DNA of 64,000 bases from Bellilinea sp040754815 (GCA_040754815.1 JBFMBX010000004.1:186001-250000); one strand, 5' to 3'. Numbered from the stretch's first letter, positions 34,359-43,093 are shown. Notes: a model not told the origin generated them from the letters alone. A program made the numbers and translations.

Positions 34359-35435
34359 ATGGACGATTCGAAAACCGTTGTACCCATTCTAGGCAATCGG
34401 TATCAGCTGCTCCAAACAATAGGAACAGGGGGAATGGCCGTTGTGTATTTGGGGCGTGATACCATGCTGGAAAGACCGGTTGCCATCAAAATACTTCGCG
34501 AGGATTATTCGAAAAACGAAGCCTTCCGCGAACGATTCCGGCTGGAGGCCAAAGCCGCAGCCAATCTTTCCCACCCCAATATTGTCACCGTACATGATTT
34601 CGGTTTTGATTCAGACCGACTTTATCTCGTCATGGAATACTTGCCGGGCACCGACCTGAAAACCATCATTCGCGAACGCAATCGGCTGCCCATTGATGAA
34701 GCGGTCAATATTATTGTTCAGGCAGCAACCGGCATTGGGTATGCACATCGTGCCGGTTTGATTCATTGCGATGTCAAACCGCATAATATCCTGGTAACCC
34801 CCGATCAACGCATCAAAGTCACCGATTTCGGTATTGCCCGCGCGATGGCCACCGTTCACCCGGATGAGAAATCCGACGTGGTTTGGGGGTCGCCGTTGTA
34901 TTTTTCGCCGGAGCAGGCGGCAGGTGAACCCCCTTCGCCCGCCTCAGATGTGTATTCTTTAGGGGTTGTTCTTTATGAAATGGTTACCGGTCGGTTACCT
35001 TTCCAAAATAGCGATCCGGTGGAATTAGCCCGTATGCACCGCGAGGTGCTGCCCCCTCCCCCTCGCCGTTTCAACCCCGAAATTCCTCCCACCCTCGAAC
35101 AAATTATTCTCAAAGTATTGGCAAAGGAACCCGCCGCCCGATACCGCACTGCCGATCAGTTCGCGCGGGTGCTTTCGACCTTTATTCAAAATAGCGAAAC
35201 GCCAATCACCAGTTCTAATCCTGATTTCAATAACAATGCCGAAACTCAACCTCAATACATCCCATTGCAGACCGTTCAACCCCCACCAGTTCAATCGGCA
35301 GCATCCCCAGAGGAAGACGCTGTTTTTAATATTGATTGGTTGACCATTTTTCTTTCTTTACTGGCTATTCTGGCAGTGGGAGGATTAATTCCATTTTGGT
35401 TGTATATCTGGTTCTCCTTCAACCCACCCATTTGA
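34359..35435 (+). CDS. Membrane-tethered Ser/Thr protein kinase, PrkC-like without PASTA domains
   Basis: Protein of 358 residues. The kinase domain (about 10-270) has GTGGMAVVYLGRD, VAIKILRED, the catalytic loop HCDVKPHN and VTDFGIARA. The usual HRD is HCD, so activation-loop control differs from RD kinases. A ~45-residue Pro/Gln-rich linker leads to one membrane segment (about 325-350) with almost nothing outside. PASTA or other sensor domains are therefore lacking. It is followed after 15 bases by rpe, the same neighbour as B. subtilis prkC one gene on. No phosphatase gene is adjacent; the PP2C gene is 6 kb away. Confidence 0.88.
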   Translation: MDDSKTVVPILGNRYQLLQTIGTGGMAVVYLGRDTMLERPVAIKILREDYSKNEAFRERFRLEAKAAANLSHPNIVTVHDFGFDSDRLYLVMEYLPGTDLKTIIRERNRLPIDEAVNIIVQAATGIGYAHRAGLIHCDVKPHNILVTPDQRIKVTDFGIARAMATVHPDEKSDVVWGSPLYFSPEQAAGEPPSPASDVYSLGVVLYEMVTGRLPFQNSDPVELARMHREVLPPPPRRFNPEIPPTLEQIILKVLAKEPAARYRTADQFARVLSTFIQNSETPITSSNPDFNNNAETQPQYIPLQTVQPPPVQSAASPEEDAVFNIDWLTIFLSLLAILAVGGLIPFWLYIWFSFNPPI

Positions 35436-35450
35436 AAGTTTGCAACCGGA

Positions 35451-36146
35451 ATGTATTACCTCTCGGCATCCATCCTTTCAGCAGATTTTTCCAACCTCGC
35501 GGATCAAATCCGGCAGGCCGAAGATGCCGGGGTGGATTGGATCCATATTGATGTGATGGATGGCCATTTTGTCCCCAATATTACGATGGGACCTTTTATC
35601 GTTGAGACCTGCCGTCGAATCACCCGATTGCCGCTCGATGTGCACTTAATGATCGAAAAGCCAGAAAATCACATTCAGTCTTTTTTCAATGCCGGCGCAA
35701 ACTGGATTAGCATCCATATTGAGGGCAATCCCAACGTGCATAGAACACTTCAATATATCCAAACCCTTGGCGCAAAGGCAGGTATTGTACTCAATCCCGG
35801 CACTTCAGTGCATGCCATTGAAGCGGTCCTGCCGTTCATAGATCTGGTATTGGTGATGTCGGTAAACCCCGGATTCTCCGGCCAGTCATTTATTCCCCAA
35901 AGCACTCAAAAAATTAACGCCATCAGAAAACTGTTGGACCAGACCAATCCCGCTGCAATTTTACAGGTTGACGGAGGAATAAATTCAGAGAACATCATTT
36001 CCGTTGCAGATGCCGGGGCCAATTGTTTTGTAGCCGCCACGGCCATTTTCAAACATCCCCTTGGGATTGCTGAAGGGGTTCGTTCCCTTCGTTTGCCATT
36101 AAATAAAAAAATGCGGCTTTCGCCGCACATTCAATCCCGCGGCTAG
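35451..36146 (+). CDS. rpe: Ribulose-phosphate 3-epimerase
   Basis: Interconverts ribulose 5-phosphate and xylulose 5-phosphate in the pentose phosphate pathway. TIM-barrel protein of 231 residues with the signatures VDWIHIDVMDGHFVPNITMG, LDVHLMIEKPENHI and VMSVNPGFSGQ, giving metal-binding His/Asp residues. It follows the kinase gene by 15 bases. The 3' end, unusually, contains the rpmB terminator of the opposite strand, and the last ~12 residues (after LPLN) are a lineage-specific basic tail encoded by that hairpin. Confidence 0.92.
   Translation: MYYLSASILSADFSNLADQIRQAEDAGVDWIHIDVMDGHFVPNITMGPFIVETCRRITRLPLDVHLMIEKPENHIQSFFNAGANWISIHIEGNPNVHRTLQYIQTLGAKAGIVLNPGTSVHAIEAVLPFIDLVLVMSVNPGFSGQSFIPQSTQKINAIRKLLDQTNPAAILQVDGGINSENIISVADAGANCFVAATAIFKHPLGIAEGVRSLRLPLNKKMRLSPHIQSRG
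36101..36127 (-). terminator. Intrinsic terminator of rpmB inside the 3' end of rpe
   Basis: On the minus strand TGCGGC-GAAA-GCCGCA (36127-36112), a stable GNRA tetraloop hairpin, is followed by TTTTTTTATTT. A textbook intrinsic terminator, located within rpe codons. Confidence 0.85.
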
Positions 36147-36172
36147 CGCCGCAGCAAAACCAGATGATGAAA

Positions 36173-36355
36173 CTAACTGGTCTTTACCAATGTACGAATG
36201 CATTTTGCGCACAAAACGCGCTGTACTTTCTTTCCGCCCTCCATCAGGGTTACTTTTTGCAAATTGGGTTTATAAGTCCGGTTGGTAGCCCGCATGGAGA
36301 AACTACGGTTATGACCAAAAGTCGTTGTTTTACCGCACCGTTCACATTTTGCCAT
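36173..36355 (-). CDS. rpmB: 50S ribosomal protein L28, zinc (C+) form
   Basis: Ribosomal protein L28 of 60 residues. It starts MAKCERCGKTTTFGHNRSFS and ends with VLCAKCIRTL. The four cysteines CxxC...CxxC mark the zinc-binding C+ variant. The frame extends 20 residues further upstream, but L28 proteins begin at this Met, and AAAGGA lies upstream of the ATG at 36355. It has its own promoter 65 bases upstream and its own terminator inside rpe. Confidence 0.93.
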   Translation of the reverse strand: MAKCERCGKTTTFGHNRSFSMRATNRTYKPNLQKVTLMEGGKKVQRVLCAKCIRTLVKTS

Positions 36356-36421
36356 GATGATCAAATCCTTTCCAGCAACAAAACTGATTTCCGATCGCTT
36401 ATTGACCAGACGCAAGTTGCC

Positions 36422-36450
36422 ATTTTACCACACAGCGCATCTTTTTTCAA
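36422..36450 (-). promoter_or_regulatory. Promoter of rpmB
   Basis: Minus-strand TTGAAA (36450-36445) and TAAAAT (36427-36422) with a 17-base spacer; one of the best consensus matches in the window. The leader would be about 60 bases. Confidence 0.75.
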
Positions 36451-36477
36451 GCACAATTGTTTTATACAAGAGGGACT

Positions 36478-36837
36478 ATGACCATGAGTGAACCGAATCC
36501 ACTGGGTAATATCTATATTTCACATCGGGCAATTGCATCGCTTGCCCATTTGGCCGCCACAGAATCCTACGGCGTAGTTGGCCTCGCCGCCAAAAATCTG
36601 GCTGAAGATCTGGCCAACAAAATTGTTAAAGACCCCTCCAAAGGAGTGGAGGTCGAATTCAAAGACGGTGGTATTGTGATTGATCTCTATATCATTGTCG
36701 AATACGGAACTCGTATTAAAATGGTGACTTCGAGTGTCGCAGAAAACGTACGTTATCAAATCGAAAAATGGCTCGAACTACCGGTTAAGGAAGTCAATGT
36801 TCATGTACGTGGTTTGCGAATCAGCGACACGGATTAG
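36478..36837 (+). CDS. Asp23/Gls24 family protein (YloU-like)
   Basis: Protein of 119 residues from the ATG at 36478 (or 117 from the ATG at 36484); GAGGG at 36470-36474 is close to the first and well spaced from the second. The Asp23/Gls24 pattern is visible: GNIYISHRAIASLAHLAA, ESYGVVGLA, VIDLYIIVEYGTRI, and the C-terminal VKEVNVHVRGLRI. In Firmicutes, YloU precedes FakA and relatives organise envelope-stress or membrane-associated complexes. The same neighbour, FakA, follows here after 27 bases. Confidence 0.88.
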   Translation: MTMSEPNPLGNIYISHRAIASLAHLAATESYGVVGLAAKNLAEDLANKIVKDPSKGVEVEFKDGGIVIDLYIIVEYGTRIKMVTSSVAENVRYQIEKWLELPVKEVNVHVRGLRISDTD

Positions 36838-36864
36838 AAATTACGAATTAATAAACGGAGACCT

Positions 36865-38544
36865 ATGGGTAATGATGTAAATGAATCCGCCCTGCCAAAA
36901 GCAAATGAAATTGCTCAGGCCGGGAAACTAGATGGGGTAGCACTGAAAAAACTGGTCGAAGCCGGCACTCTCTGGCTGAAAACAAACCAGCAGATGGTTA
37001 ATTCTCTCAATGTATTTCCGGTACCGGATGGCGATACAGGAACCAACATGCTTTTAACCATGCAGGCAGCATATAACGAAATCCTGCATTCCAACGAAAA
37101 GAATGTTGGCAAGGTCGCTCATGCGATTGCGCAGGGTGCATTAATGGGCGCCCGAGGAAATTCCGGTGTAATCTTATCTCAATTATGGAGAGGTTTTGCA
37201 AGGGCTCTCGACAATTTCGAAGAAGTTGATGGAGAAGTCCTTATCAAAGCCATTGTAGAAGCGAAGAATACCGCCTACAAAGGGGTGGTTCGACCGGTTG
37301 AAGGAACCATACTGACCGTGGCAAAAGATATTGCGGCCGCAGTTGAAACACTGAGCGGCAAACCACTTTCTCTGGAATGGCTGGAAAAAATCGTTTTTGA
37401 AGCCGATTTATCGGTTCAAAAGACTCCTGAACTTCTTCCAATTCTAAAACAGGCCGGCGTGGTCGATTCCGGCGGAAAAGGATTATTCATCATTTTAGAG
37501 GGAATGTTGCGTTATCTCAAAGGGTTATCTCTGGAAACAGCCGTCACCAGCATCCAGCCAATTGCTGCAATGAACCTGGAGGAAACCATGGAGGAAATCG
37601 AACCGGGCCAGGATTTCGAAGTCGTCGTGGATTTTCGACCTCATCAGCCGTTGGATTTGGAACGTTTCTACGAGCGTCTTTCTGAGATGGGCACCTCTAT
37701 TCAGGTTGGTGAAGGTGACGGGATGTATCGCATGCATATTCATGTCCCCACCGAAAAACGCTACGAACCCATTGAATACACCATGAGTCTTGGTACCATT
37801 ACCAAGGTTGCCATTGAAAACCTCCTTGCTCAAATGGAGGAAAAAAAGAATTCATCACCCCAAATTGAATTTCCACCCTGTGAACCCGGCAAAATTGCCG
37901 TTATTGCTGTCTCACCGGGGCATGGGTTGTCACGTATTTTTGCAAGTTTGGGAGTGAACGCAATTGTCGAAGGCGGCCAAACCATGAATCCCAGCACCGA
38001 AGAGATCTTGAAGGCTTTTGAAAACCTGCCAACCGATCAGATCATCGTTCTTCCCAACAACAAAAACATCATTCTTGCTGCTCAAAATGCAGCGTCGCTC
38101 TCTGTTAAGAAGGTTAAAGTCATTCCCACAAAAACGGTCCCTCAAGGACTGAATGTCATGCTCCGTTTTGATCCTGAGGGAGACCTTGATGAGATTGCAG
38201 CCGAAATGGAGGAAGCCATCCACGAAGTTGAAAGCGGCGAAATCACAACGGCTACCCGCTCCGTTGAAATCAACGGAGTAAAAGTCCAGGAAGGTCAGGT
38301 GATCGCTTTATTAAATGGGCAATTAATTGCTTCGGCAGCACAACTGGATGAGGCTTGCCTTGAACTTCTGAAGGCCGCTAAGTGTGAAGAGAAGGAACGG
38401 GTAACCCTTTTTTATGGTCAGAACATAACCCTCGAAGAAGTGAATCGAATCGCTGAAAGGATTCAGGAAAAATATCCTCAACATGAAATTGAAATTCACG
38501 AAGGTGGTCAACCCCATTATCAACTCATCATTTCCATAGAATAA
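36865..38544 (+). CDS. fakA: Fatty-acid kinase catalytic subunit FakA-like (DAK2/YloV)
   Basis: Protein of 559 residues, full length for FakA. The N-terminal DhaL-like domain has NVFPVPDGDTGTNM, which binds the Mg-ATP pair, and GARGNSGVILSQL. The middle and C-terminal domains match YloV/DegV-like architecture, with VDSGGKGLFIILEGML at the domain boundary. FakA phosphorylates fatty acids held by a FakB (DegV) protein so they can enter phospholipid synthesis. A DegV protein is encoded 3 bases downstream, which strongly supports a FakA-FakB pair. Confidence 0.9.
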   Translation: MGNDVNESALPKANEIAQAGKLDGVALKKLVEAGTLWLKTNQQMVNSLNVFPVPDGDTGTNMLLTMQAAYNEILHSNEKNVGKVAHAIAQGALMGARGNSGVILSQLWRGFARALDNFEEVDGEVLIKAIVEAKNTAYKGVVRPVEGTILTVAKDIAAAVETLSGKPLSLEWLEKIVFEADLSVQKTPELLPILKQAGVVDSGGKGLFIILEGMLRYLKGLSLETAVTSIQPIAAMNLEETMEEIEPGQDFEVVVDFRPHQPLDLERFYERLSEMGTSIQVGEGDGMYRMHIHVPTEKRYEPIEYTMSLGTITKVAIENLLAQMEEKKNSSPQIEFPPCEPGKIAVIAVSPGHGLSRIFASLGVNAIVEGGQTMNPSTEEILKAFENLPTDQIIVLPNNKNIILAAQNAASLSVKKVKVIPTKTVPQGLNVMLRFDPEGDLDEIAAEMEEAIHEVESGEITTATRSVEINGVKVQEGQVIALLNGQLIASAAQLDEACLELLKAAKCEEKERVTLFYGQNITLEEVNRIAERIQEKYPQHEIEIHEGGQPHYQLIISIE

Positions 38545-38547
38545 CCT

Positions 38548-39405
38548 ATGCGAAAGATTGGCGTCCTGGTTGACAATACCGCTCAATTTCCATATCCCTC
38601 CTTCCCCGGTGAAAGTCTGATTCGCATCATTCCCCATGATGTTTCTTTAAATGGTCAGTTTTTTCCTGCCGGTGAGGGTCTTAAAGTTTCGCAATTACCT
38701 GCCTTTGCCCGAGGAAAGCACCCCCCAAAACTTATCCCTCCCTCTCCCGAAAAATTTAATCAAACGCTGATTGGCATGAGTTTTGAATTTGAGGCGGTCA
38801 TCGTACTGACTCATTCCTCTCACCTGAGCAGCACGTTTTCAAATGCCAATCTGGCTGCCACCAGCCTCAAGGGACGTTTGCCCGTTGTCGTAATAGATAC
38901 AAATACCTTCTCCGCCGGTCTGGGAATTCTGGCACAATTAGCCGCTCAGGCAATTTATGAAGGTGCGAACCTGATTGAGGTTGAGCACCTCATCCGACAG
39001 CAGGCTGCCCACACCTATTCCGTAATCTGCTGTCCCGGACTTTCTTATTTATCACAAAACGGCATCGTTGATGCCGCACAAGCCGTTGTCGGTGAAATGC
39101 TTTCTCTGATGCCAGTCTTTTCCTTTGAAGACGAACGGATTACCCCAATCGAGAAAATGCGCAATATACGAAATATCATTGAATTTTTCATTGAGTTTGT
39201 GGAGGAGTTTGATCAATTGCGCCACATCGCCATCATCCAAAGTGTGCCCCCTTTATTACCCGAAACCCGCAGTATTCGTCAGGCCTTTGCGGAAAATTAT
39301 CCTCATACCAGCTACACAGAGCACAACCAGAATTTAGCAACCGCTTTGCTTTTCAGCCCTCGGCTGATTGGTTTGATAGCCATCGAAAAAATAACATCCA
39401 ATTAA
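38548..39405 (+). CDS. DegV family protein, probable fatty-acid-binding FakB
   Basis: DegV-fold protein of 285 residues that should cradle a fatty acid for FakA. The family motifs are present with changes: GVLVDNTAQFPYP in place of the usual DStaDL, the Ser-rich HSSHLSSTFSNA matching SSxLSGTyxNA, and VIDTNTFSAGLG. Starts 3 bases after fakA, indicating co-translation. The chain preference (saturated or unsaturated) cannot be read from the sequence. Confidence 0.87.
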   Translation: MRKIGVLVDNTAQFPYPSFPGESLIRIIPHDVSLNGQFFPAGEGLKVSQLPAFARGKHPPKLIPPSPEKFNQTLIGMSFEFEAVIVLTHSSHLSSTFSNANLAATSLKGRLPVVVIDTNTFSAGLGILAQLAAQAIYEGANLIEVEHLIRQQAAHTYSVICCPGLSYLSQNGIVDAAQAVVGEMLSLMPVFSFEDERITPIEKMRNIRNIIEFFIEFVEEFDQLRHIAIIQSVPPLLPETRSIRQAFAENYPHTSYTEHNQNLATALLFSPRLIGLIAIEKITSN

Positions 39406-39459
39406 CTCGCCAGTGCTTCTCAACTGCCCTTATCTTTTAGCCAACATTGTAGAATAGGG

Positions 39460-39465
39460 TAAAAT
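39460..39465 (+). promoter_or_regulatory. Candidate -10 box of recG
   Basis: TAAAAT followed 6 bases later by the recG ATG, with no Shine-Dalgarno sequence. A leaderless start is possible. Confidence 0.4.
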
Positions 39466-39471
39466 AATCTC

Positions 39472-41946
39472 ATGTCATCGGCATTAGAAAAAATTAAAAA
39501 ATTCCTGAAGTTAGAATCTGAACGTGGTTTTGATAACCGAGCCGTTGTTGGGGGGCTGGATAAAATAATCCCCGCCTGGGAGCAGGAAGCAATCCAGGAG
39601 GGTCTCCCCGTTTCAGTTGTGAGTCGGATATGCGAAAAACTTTCCCAATATCCTTCCTTGAACACCGATCAACGAGAACACACAGTTCGGGAAATTCTCG
39701 AAATCGCCAACAGCCCGTTTGTGATCCAAACAATACCGCCATCTACCACCATTAATCAAGAGAGCACAAACAATACTTCCAGTTCGAACGAAACAAGCAG
39801 GACATCCGGTTATCAATCGTCAAAAACAACCCCACCATCGGACCGGGAAGACAAGAAAAAACCGGCCGGTTTAGAAGCAAATCTTAAAGTCTTACCGGGT
39901 ATTGGTCCGAAAAATGCTCAAAATCTGGCAAAATTGGGTCTCCACAAATTGGAAGACCTGTTATATTTCTTCCCCCGCCGCTACGATGATTTTTCGAGAA
40001 TGAAACCGATCAATCAAATTCGCTACGGGGAAGAACTTTCCGTCGCCGGAACGGTGCAAAAAGCCCAGCTCCGTGAGATAAAGGGAAATCGCACATTATT
40101 CGAGGCAGTAATTTCAGATGGTACAGGTTCTTTACGGGTCTCATGGTTCAATCAGCCCTGGTTAGAAAAAAACATTCAACCCGGCGTCCAGGTTGTACTT
40201 TCCGGCAAAGTGGATATGTACCTTGGCAGGTTGTGCATGAACAACCCCGAATGGGAATTGCTGGAACAGGAACACCTGCACACCAATCGCATCGTACCCG
40301 TTTACCCTCTCACAGCCGGCGTCAGTCAAAAAGTTCTCCGTCGTTTGATGTTTCAAACGGTGAGTTTTTGGGCGCCCCGCATTCCGGACTTTCTCCCCGA
40401 AGATATCCGCAACAGCGGAAACCTTCTTCCTCTCCCACAGGCCCTTCTTCACATCCATTTTCCGGAAAACGATCAATCTCTCCATTTAGCGCGCCAGCGG
40501 TTGGCGTTTGATGAAATATTCCTCATCCAACTCGGCGTTTTGAGGCAAAAGCAAAACTGGCAAAACCGCACCGCACACGTATTTGAAGTTACAGAGGACT
40601 GGCTTGCCGGGCAAATAAACCGCTTGCCGTTTCCTTTGACGAAAGCACAACAACGTGCCATCAACGAAATTCGCACCGATCTTGCTTCGGGCCGCCCGAT
40701 GAACCGTCTGCTTCAGGGTGATGTTGGTTCAGGAAAAACAGTGGTTGCTGCGCTTTCAATTTTAATGGTAACCACTGGTGGTGCTCAAGCGGCACTGATG
40801 GCACCAACCAGTATCCTGGCCGAACAACATTATCGTAGTTTTCAAAAATTGTTCGTTCGATCCGAAGCAGACGAATCCGCTCCACTTGCCCCTCACGAAG
40901 TGCGGTTGCTCATCGGAGATACTCCCGAACGAGAAAAACAGGAAATTCGCCAAGCATTGATTGCCGGCGACATAAAACTGTTAATTGGAACTCATGCCCT
41001 TCTGGAAGATCCTATTGAATTTCAGAATTTACAACTGGCAGTGATTGACGAACAACACCGCTTTGGGGTAGCCCAACGCTCGGCCTTGCGGGCAAAAGGA
41101 GATAATCCCCACTTGCTGGTAATGACCGCAACCCCCATTCCCCGTTCTCTGGCTTTGACCATTTATGGGGATTTGGATCTTTCCATTATGGATGAAATGC
41201 CGGCAGGCAGGCAGCCCATTGAAACTCACATCTTCACCCCTTTGGAACGCGAACGGGCTTATACATTTATCCGCTCTCAGATACAAATGGGCTATCAGGC
41301 TTTTATTATTTATCCTCTGGTGGATCAGGAAAAATCCGAAACGGAAGATGTGCTTGCCGCCGTACAACAACAACAACGCTTACAAAATGAAATCTTTCCC
41401 GACCTGAAAATTGGATTATTACACGGACGTATGCGCCCCGATGAAAAAGAACAGGTCATGCGTCAGTTTAGAGACAAAGAATTTCATATTCTTGTCTCCA
41501 CCTCGGTGATTGAGGTAGGTGTGGATATCCCCAATGCCACCGTCATGCTCATCGAAGGTGCAAATCGCTTTGGACTGGCACAATTACACCAGTTCCGCGG
41601 AAGGGTTGGCCGCGGAAACGCCAAGTCTTACTGCATTCTTATTCCCGATAATGAAGATGCTGCCGAAAACGAACGCCTTTCCGCTATGGTGGAAACCAAT
41701 GACGGTTTCCTGCTGGCAGAACGAGATCTGCAGCAACGTGGACCGGGCGAGTTTCTGGGCACTCGTCAGGCCGGATTCGCCGATTTGAGAATTGCCAACC
41801 TCTCCGATGTTCACACCATTGAAAAAGCCCGTAACCTTGCCCAACAATTGTTTCAAAAAGACCCTCAGTTAAGTGACCCTCAAAACCAACTTCTTCTCGA
41901 AAAATTGCATGCTTTCTGGGGAGAAGGACGAGGAGATATTAGTTAA
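39472..41946 (+). CDS. recG: ATP-dependent DNA helicase RecG
   Basis: Branch-migrating helicase that remodels stalled replication forks and Holliday junctions. At 824 residues it is about 130 longer than E. coli RecG. The extra N-terminus (1-~90 folded, ~90-130 Ser/Thr/Asn-rich linker) precedes LKVLPGIGPKNAQNLAKLG, the normal wedge-domain start. Helicase motifs: LLQGDVGSGKTVVA (I), DEQHRFGV (II, DEQH), VMTATPIPRSLALT (III), and RGRVGRG (VI). Stands 66 bases after degV with its own -10-like box. The next gene, coaD, follows after 10 bases. Confidence 0.93.
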   Translation: MSSALEKIKKFLKLESERGFDNRAVVGGLDKIIPAWEQEAIQEGLPVSVVSRICEKLSQYPSLNTDQREHTVREILEIANSPFVIQTIPPSTTINQESTNNTSSSNETSRTSGYQSSKTTPPSDREDKKKPAGLEANLKVLPGIGPKNAQNLAKLGLHKLEDLLYFFPRRYDDFSRMKPINQIRYGEELSVAGTVQKAQLREIKGNRTLFEAVISDGTGSLRVSWFNQPWLEKNIQPGVQVVLSGKVDMYLGRLCMNNPEWELLEQEHLHTNRIVPVYPLTAGVSQKVLRRLMFQTVSFWAPRIPDFLPEDIRNSGNLLPLPQALLHIHFPENDQSLHLARQRLAFDEIFLIQLGVLRQKQNWQNRTAHVFEVTEDWLAGQINRLPFPLTKAQQRAINEIRTDLASGRPMNRLLQGDVGSGKTVVAALSILMVTTGGAQAALMAPTSILAEQHYRSFQKLFVRSEADESAPLAPHEVRLLIGDTPEREKQEIRQALIAGDIKLLIGTHALLEDPIEFQNLQLAVIDEQHRFGVAQRSALRAKGDNPHLLVMTATPIPRSLALTIYGDLDLSIMDEMPAGRQPIETHIFTPLERERAYTFIRSQIQMGYQAFIIYPLVDQEKSETEDVLAAVQQQQRLQNEIFPDLKIGLLHGRMRPDEKEQVMRQFRDKEFHILVSTSVIEVGVDIPNATVMLIEGANRFGLAQLHQFRGRVGRGNAKSYCILIPDNEDAAENERLSAMVETNDGFLLAERDLQQRGPGEFLGTRQAGFADLRIANLSDVHTIEKARNLAQQLFQKDPQLSDPQNQLLLEKLHAFWGEGRGDIS

Positions 41947-41956
41947 GGACAATAAC

Positions 41957-42481
41957 ATGGTCAGAGCAGTTTTTCCGGGTACATTTGATCCCATCCATTA
42001 CGGGCATATGGATATTGCCCGCCGTGCAGCCCGCCTGTTCGATGAAGTGATCATTGCTGTTTATAACAAGCCGTTGAAAAATTTGTTATTCACTCCCGAA
42101 GAAAGGCTGAGTCTCGTAAAACAAACTTTCTTTGCCGAACCCAAGTTCACCGTGGTTGGTTACAGCGGCTTAACCGTTGAGTTTTGTAAAAATGTCGGCG
42201 CTCAGGTCATCATTCGCGGCTTGCGTGTTTTCTCGGATTTTGAGCATGAATTTCGTATGGCACTGGCCAATCACCGCCTGTATCCGGATATCGAAATGAT
42301 TGCGCTTATCACCAGCGAGCAGCACACCTTTTTATCCTCCACCACCGTCCGTGAAATCGCCTCGCTGGGGGGAGACATCAGCAGTATGGTTCCCCAGCAT
42401 GTTGCCGAAGCGTTGAAAAAAAAGTTTAAGGAACTGGGCGATGGACAATCTGTGGTGCCAATCACTGCACTCAGAGATTGA
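41957..42481 (+). CDS. coaD: Phosphopantetheine adenylyltransferase
   Basis: Transfers AMP from ATP to 4'-phosphopantetheine, the penultimate step of coenzyme A synthesis. Protein of 174 residues with the N-terminal FPGTFDPIHYGHMDIARR, including the nucleotide-binding T/HxGH motif, and RGLRVFSDFEHEFRMA and FLSSTTVREIA further on. An ATG at 41873 opens the frame inside recG, but AAGGA lies about 7 bases before the ATG at 41957, where homology begins. Ends 73 bases before the coiled-coil gene. Confidence 0.93.
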   Translation: MVRAVFPGTFDPIHYGHMDIARRAARLFDEVIIAVYNKPLKNLLFTPEERLSLVKQTFFAEPKFTVVGYSGLTVEFCKNVGAQVIIRGLRVFSDFEHEFRMALANHRLYPDIEMIALITSEQHTFLSSTTVREIASLGGDISSMVPQHVAEALKKKFKELGDGQSVVPITALRD

Positions 42482-42554
42482 AATGCGTATAATATTATTT
42501 AATTGGCGTGAAAATTGCACCACCCTTTCTTTGTAATGGAAAGCGGAGGAGAAT

Positions 42555-43043
42555 ATGGACATTCTGCATTTGGTGGATCGTTTAGAAGAACTATTCAATG
42601 AAAGCAGACCGATCTGGTTCACCCATTCGGTGATGGTGGATGAAGACCGCATGTTGGACTTGATTGACCAGATGCGGGTTTCAATTCCTGAGGAAATTAA
42701 AAAGGCACAACAAATTCTTGCACAACGGGATCGGATTCTGGCACAGGCTCAGGAAGAGGCTAATCGCACCATTCAATTAGCCCGTGAAAAAGCCGAGCAG
42801 ATGATCGAACGGGATGCAATTATCCAGGCCGCCCATGCCCGGGCAGAACAAATCATTCAACAGGCTCGTCTAGAAACAGAAACCACCAAACGTGATGCGG
42901 ATGAATATGTCCTCGAATCTCTTTCGCGTCTGGAAGTGGAGCTGGAAAAGATGCTGAATCAAGTCCGCAACGGCGTTCGTGCCTTGCAAAGTGAACGCCA
43001 GCAAATGGTTCATTCCGCTGCTGTTAAACCTGAAAAAGAATAA
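42555..43043 (+). CDS. Coiled-coil protein of unknown function
   Basis: Protein of 162 residues. Residues about 45-145 form a long charged helix with Gln/Ala/Glu-rich heptads (AQEEANRTIQLAREKAEQMI, ARAEQIIQQARLETETT). It resembles the stalk of ATP synthase b subunits or DivIVA-type proteins but has no membrane segment. The N-terminal 40 residues (DILHLVDRLEELFNES) look like a short conserved head. GGAGGAG precedes the ATG. It lies after coaD and before a strong terminator. Function unknown; a cell-division or envelope scaffolding role is only a guess. Confidence 0.75.
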   Translation: MDILHLVDRLEELFNESRPIWFTHSVMVDEDRMLDLIDQMRVSIPEEIKKAQQILAQRDRILAQAQEEANRTIQLAREKAEQMIERDAIIQAAHARAEQIIQQARLETETTKRDADEYVLESLSRLEVELEKMLNQVRNGVRALQSERQQMVHSAAVKPEKE

Positions 43044-43060
43044 CCATTCACTCAATCAGC

Positions 43061-43093
43061 AAAAAAAACGCAGCCTGTTCACGGCTGCGTTTT
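43061..43093. terminator. Bidirectional terminator between coiled-coil gene and lon
   Basis: An 11-bp stem (43065-43075 with 43083-43093) around a 7-base loop, with TTTCTTT on plus and a run of eight A at 43061-43068 (T on minus). Serves both convergent genes. Confidence 0.88.

Noticed and set aside
41873..41956. N-terminal extension of coaD from ATG 41873
   Set aside because: Lies inside recG, and family homology plus an AAGGA site support ATG 41957.
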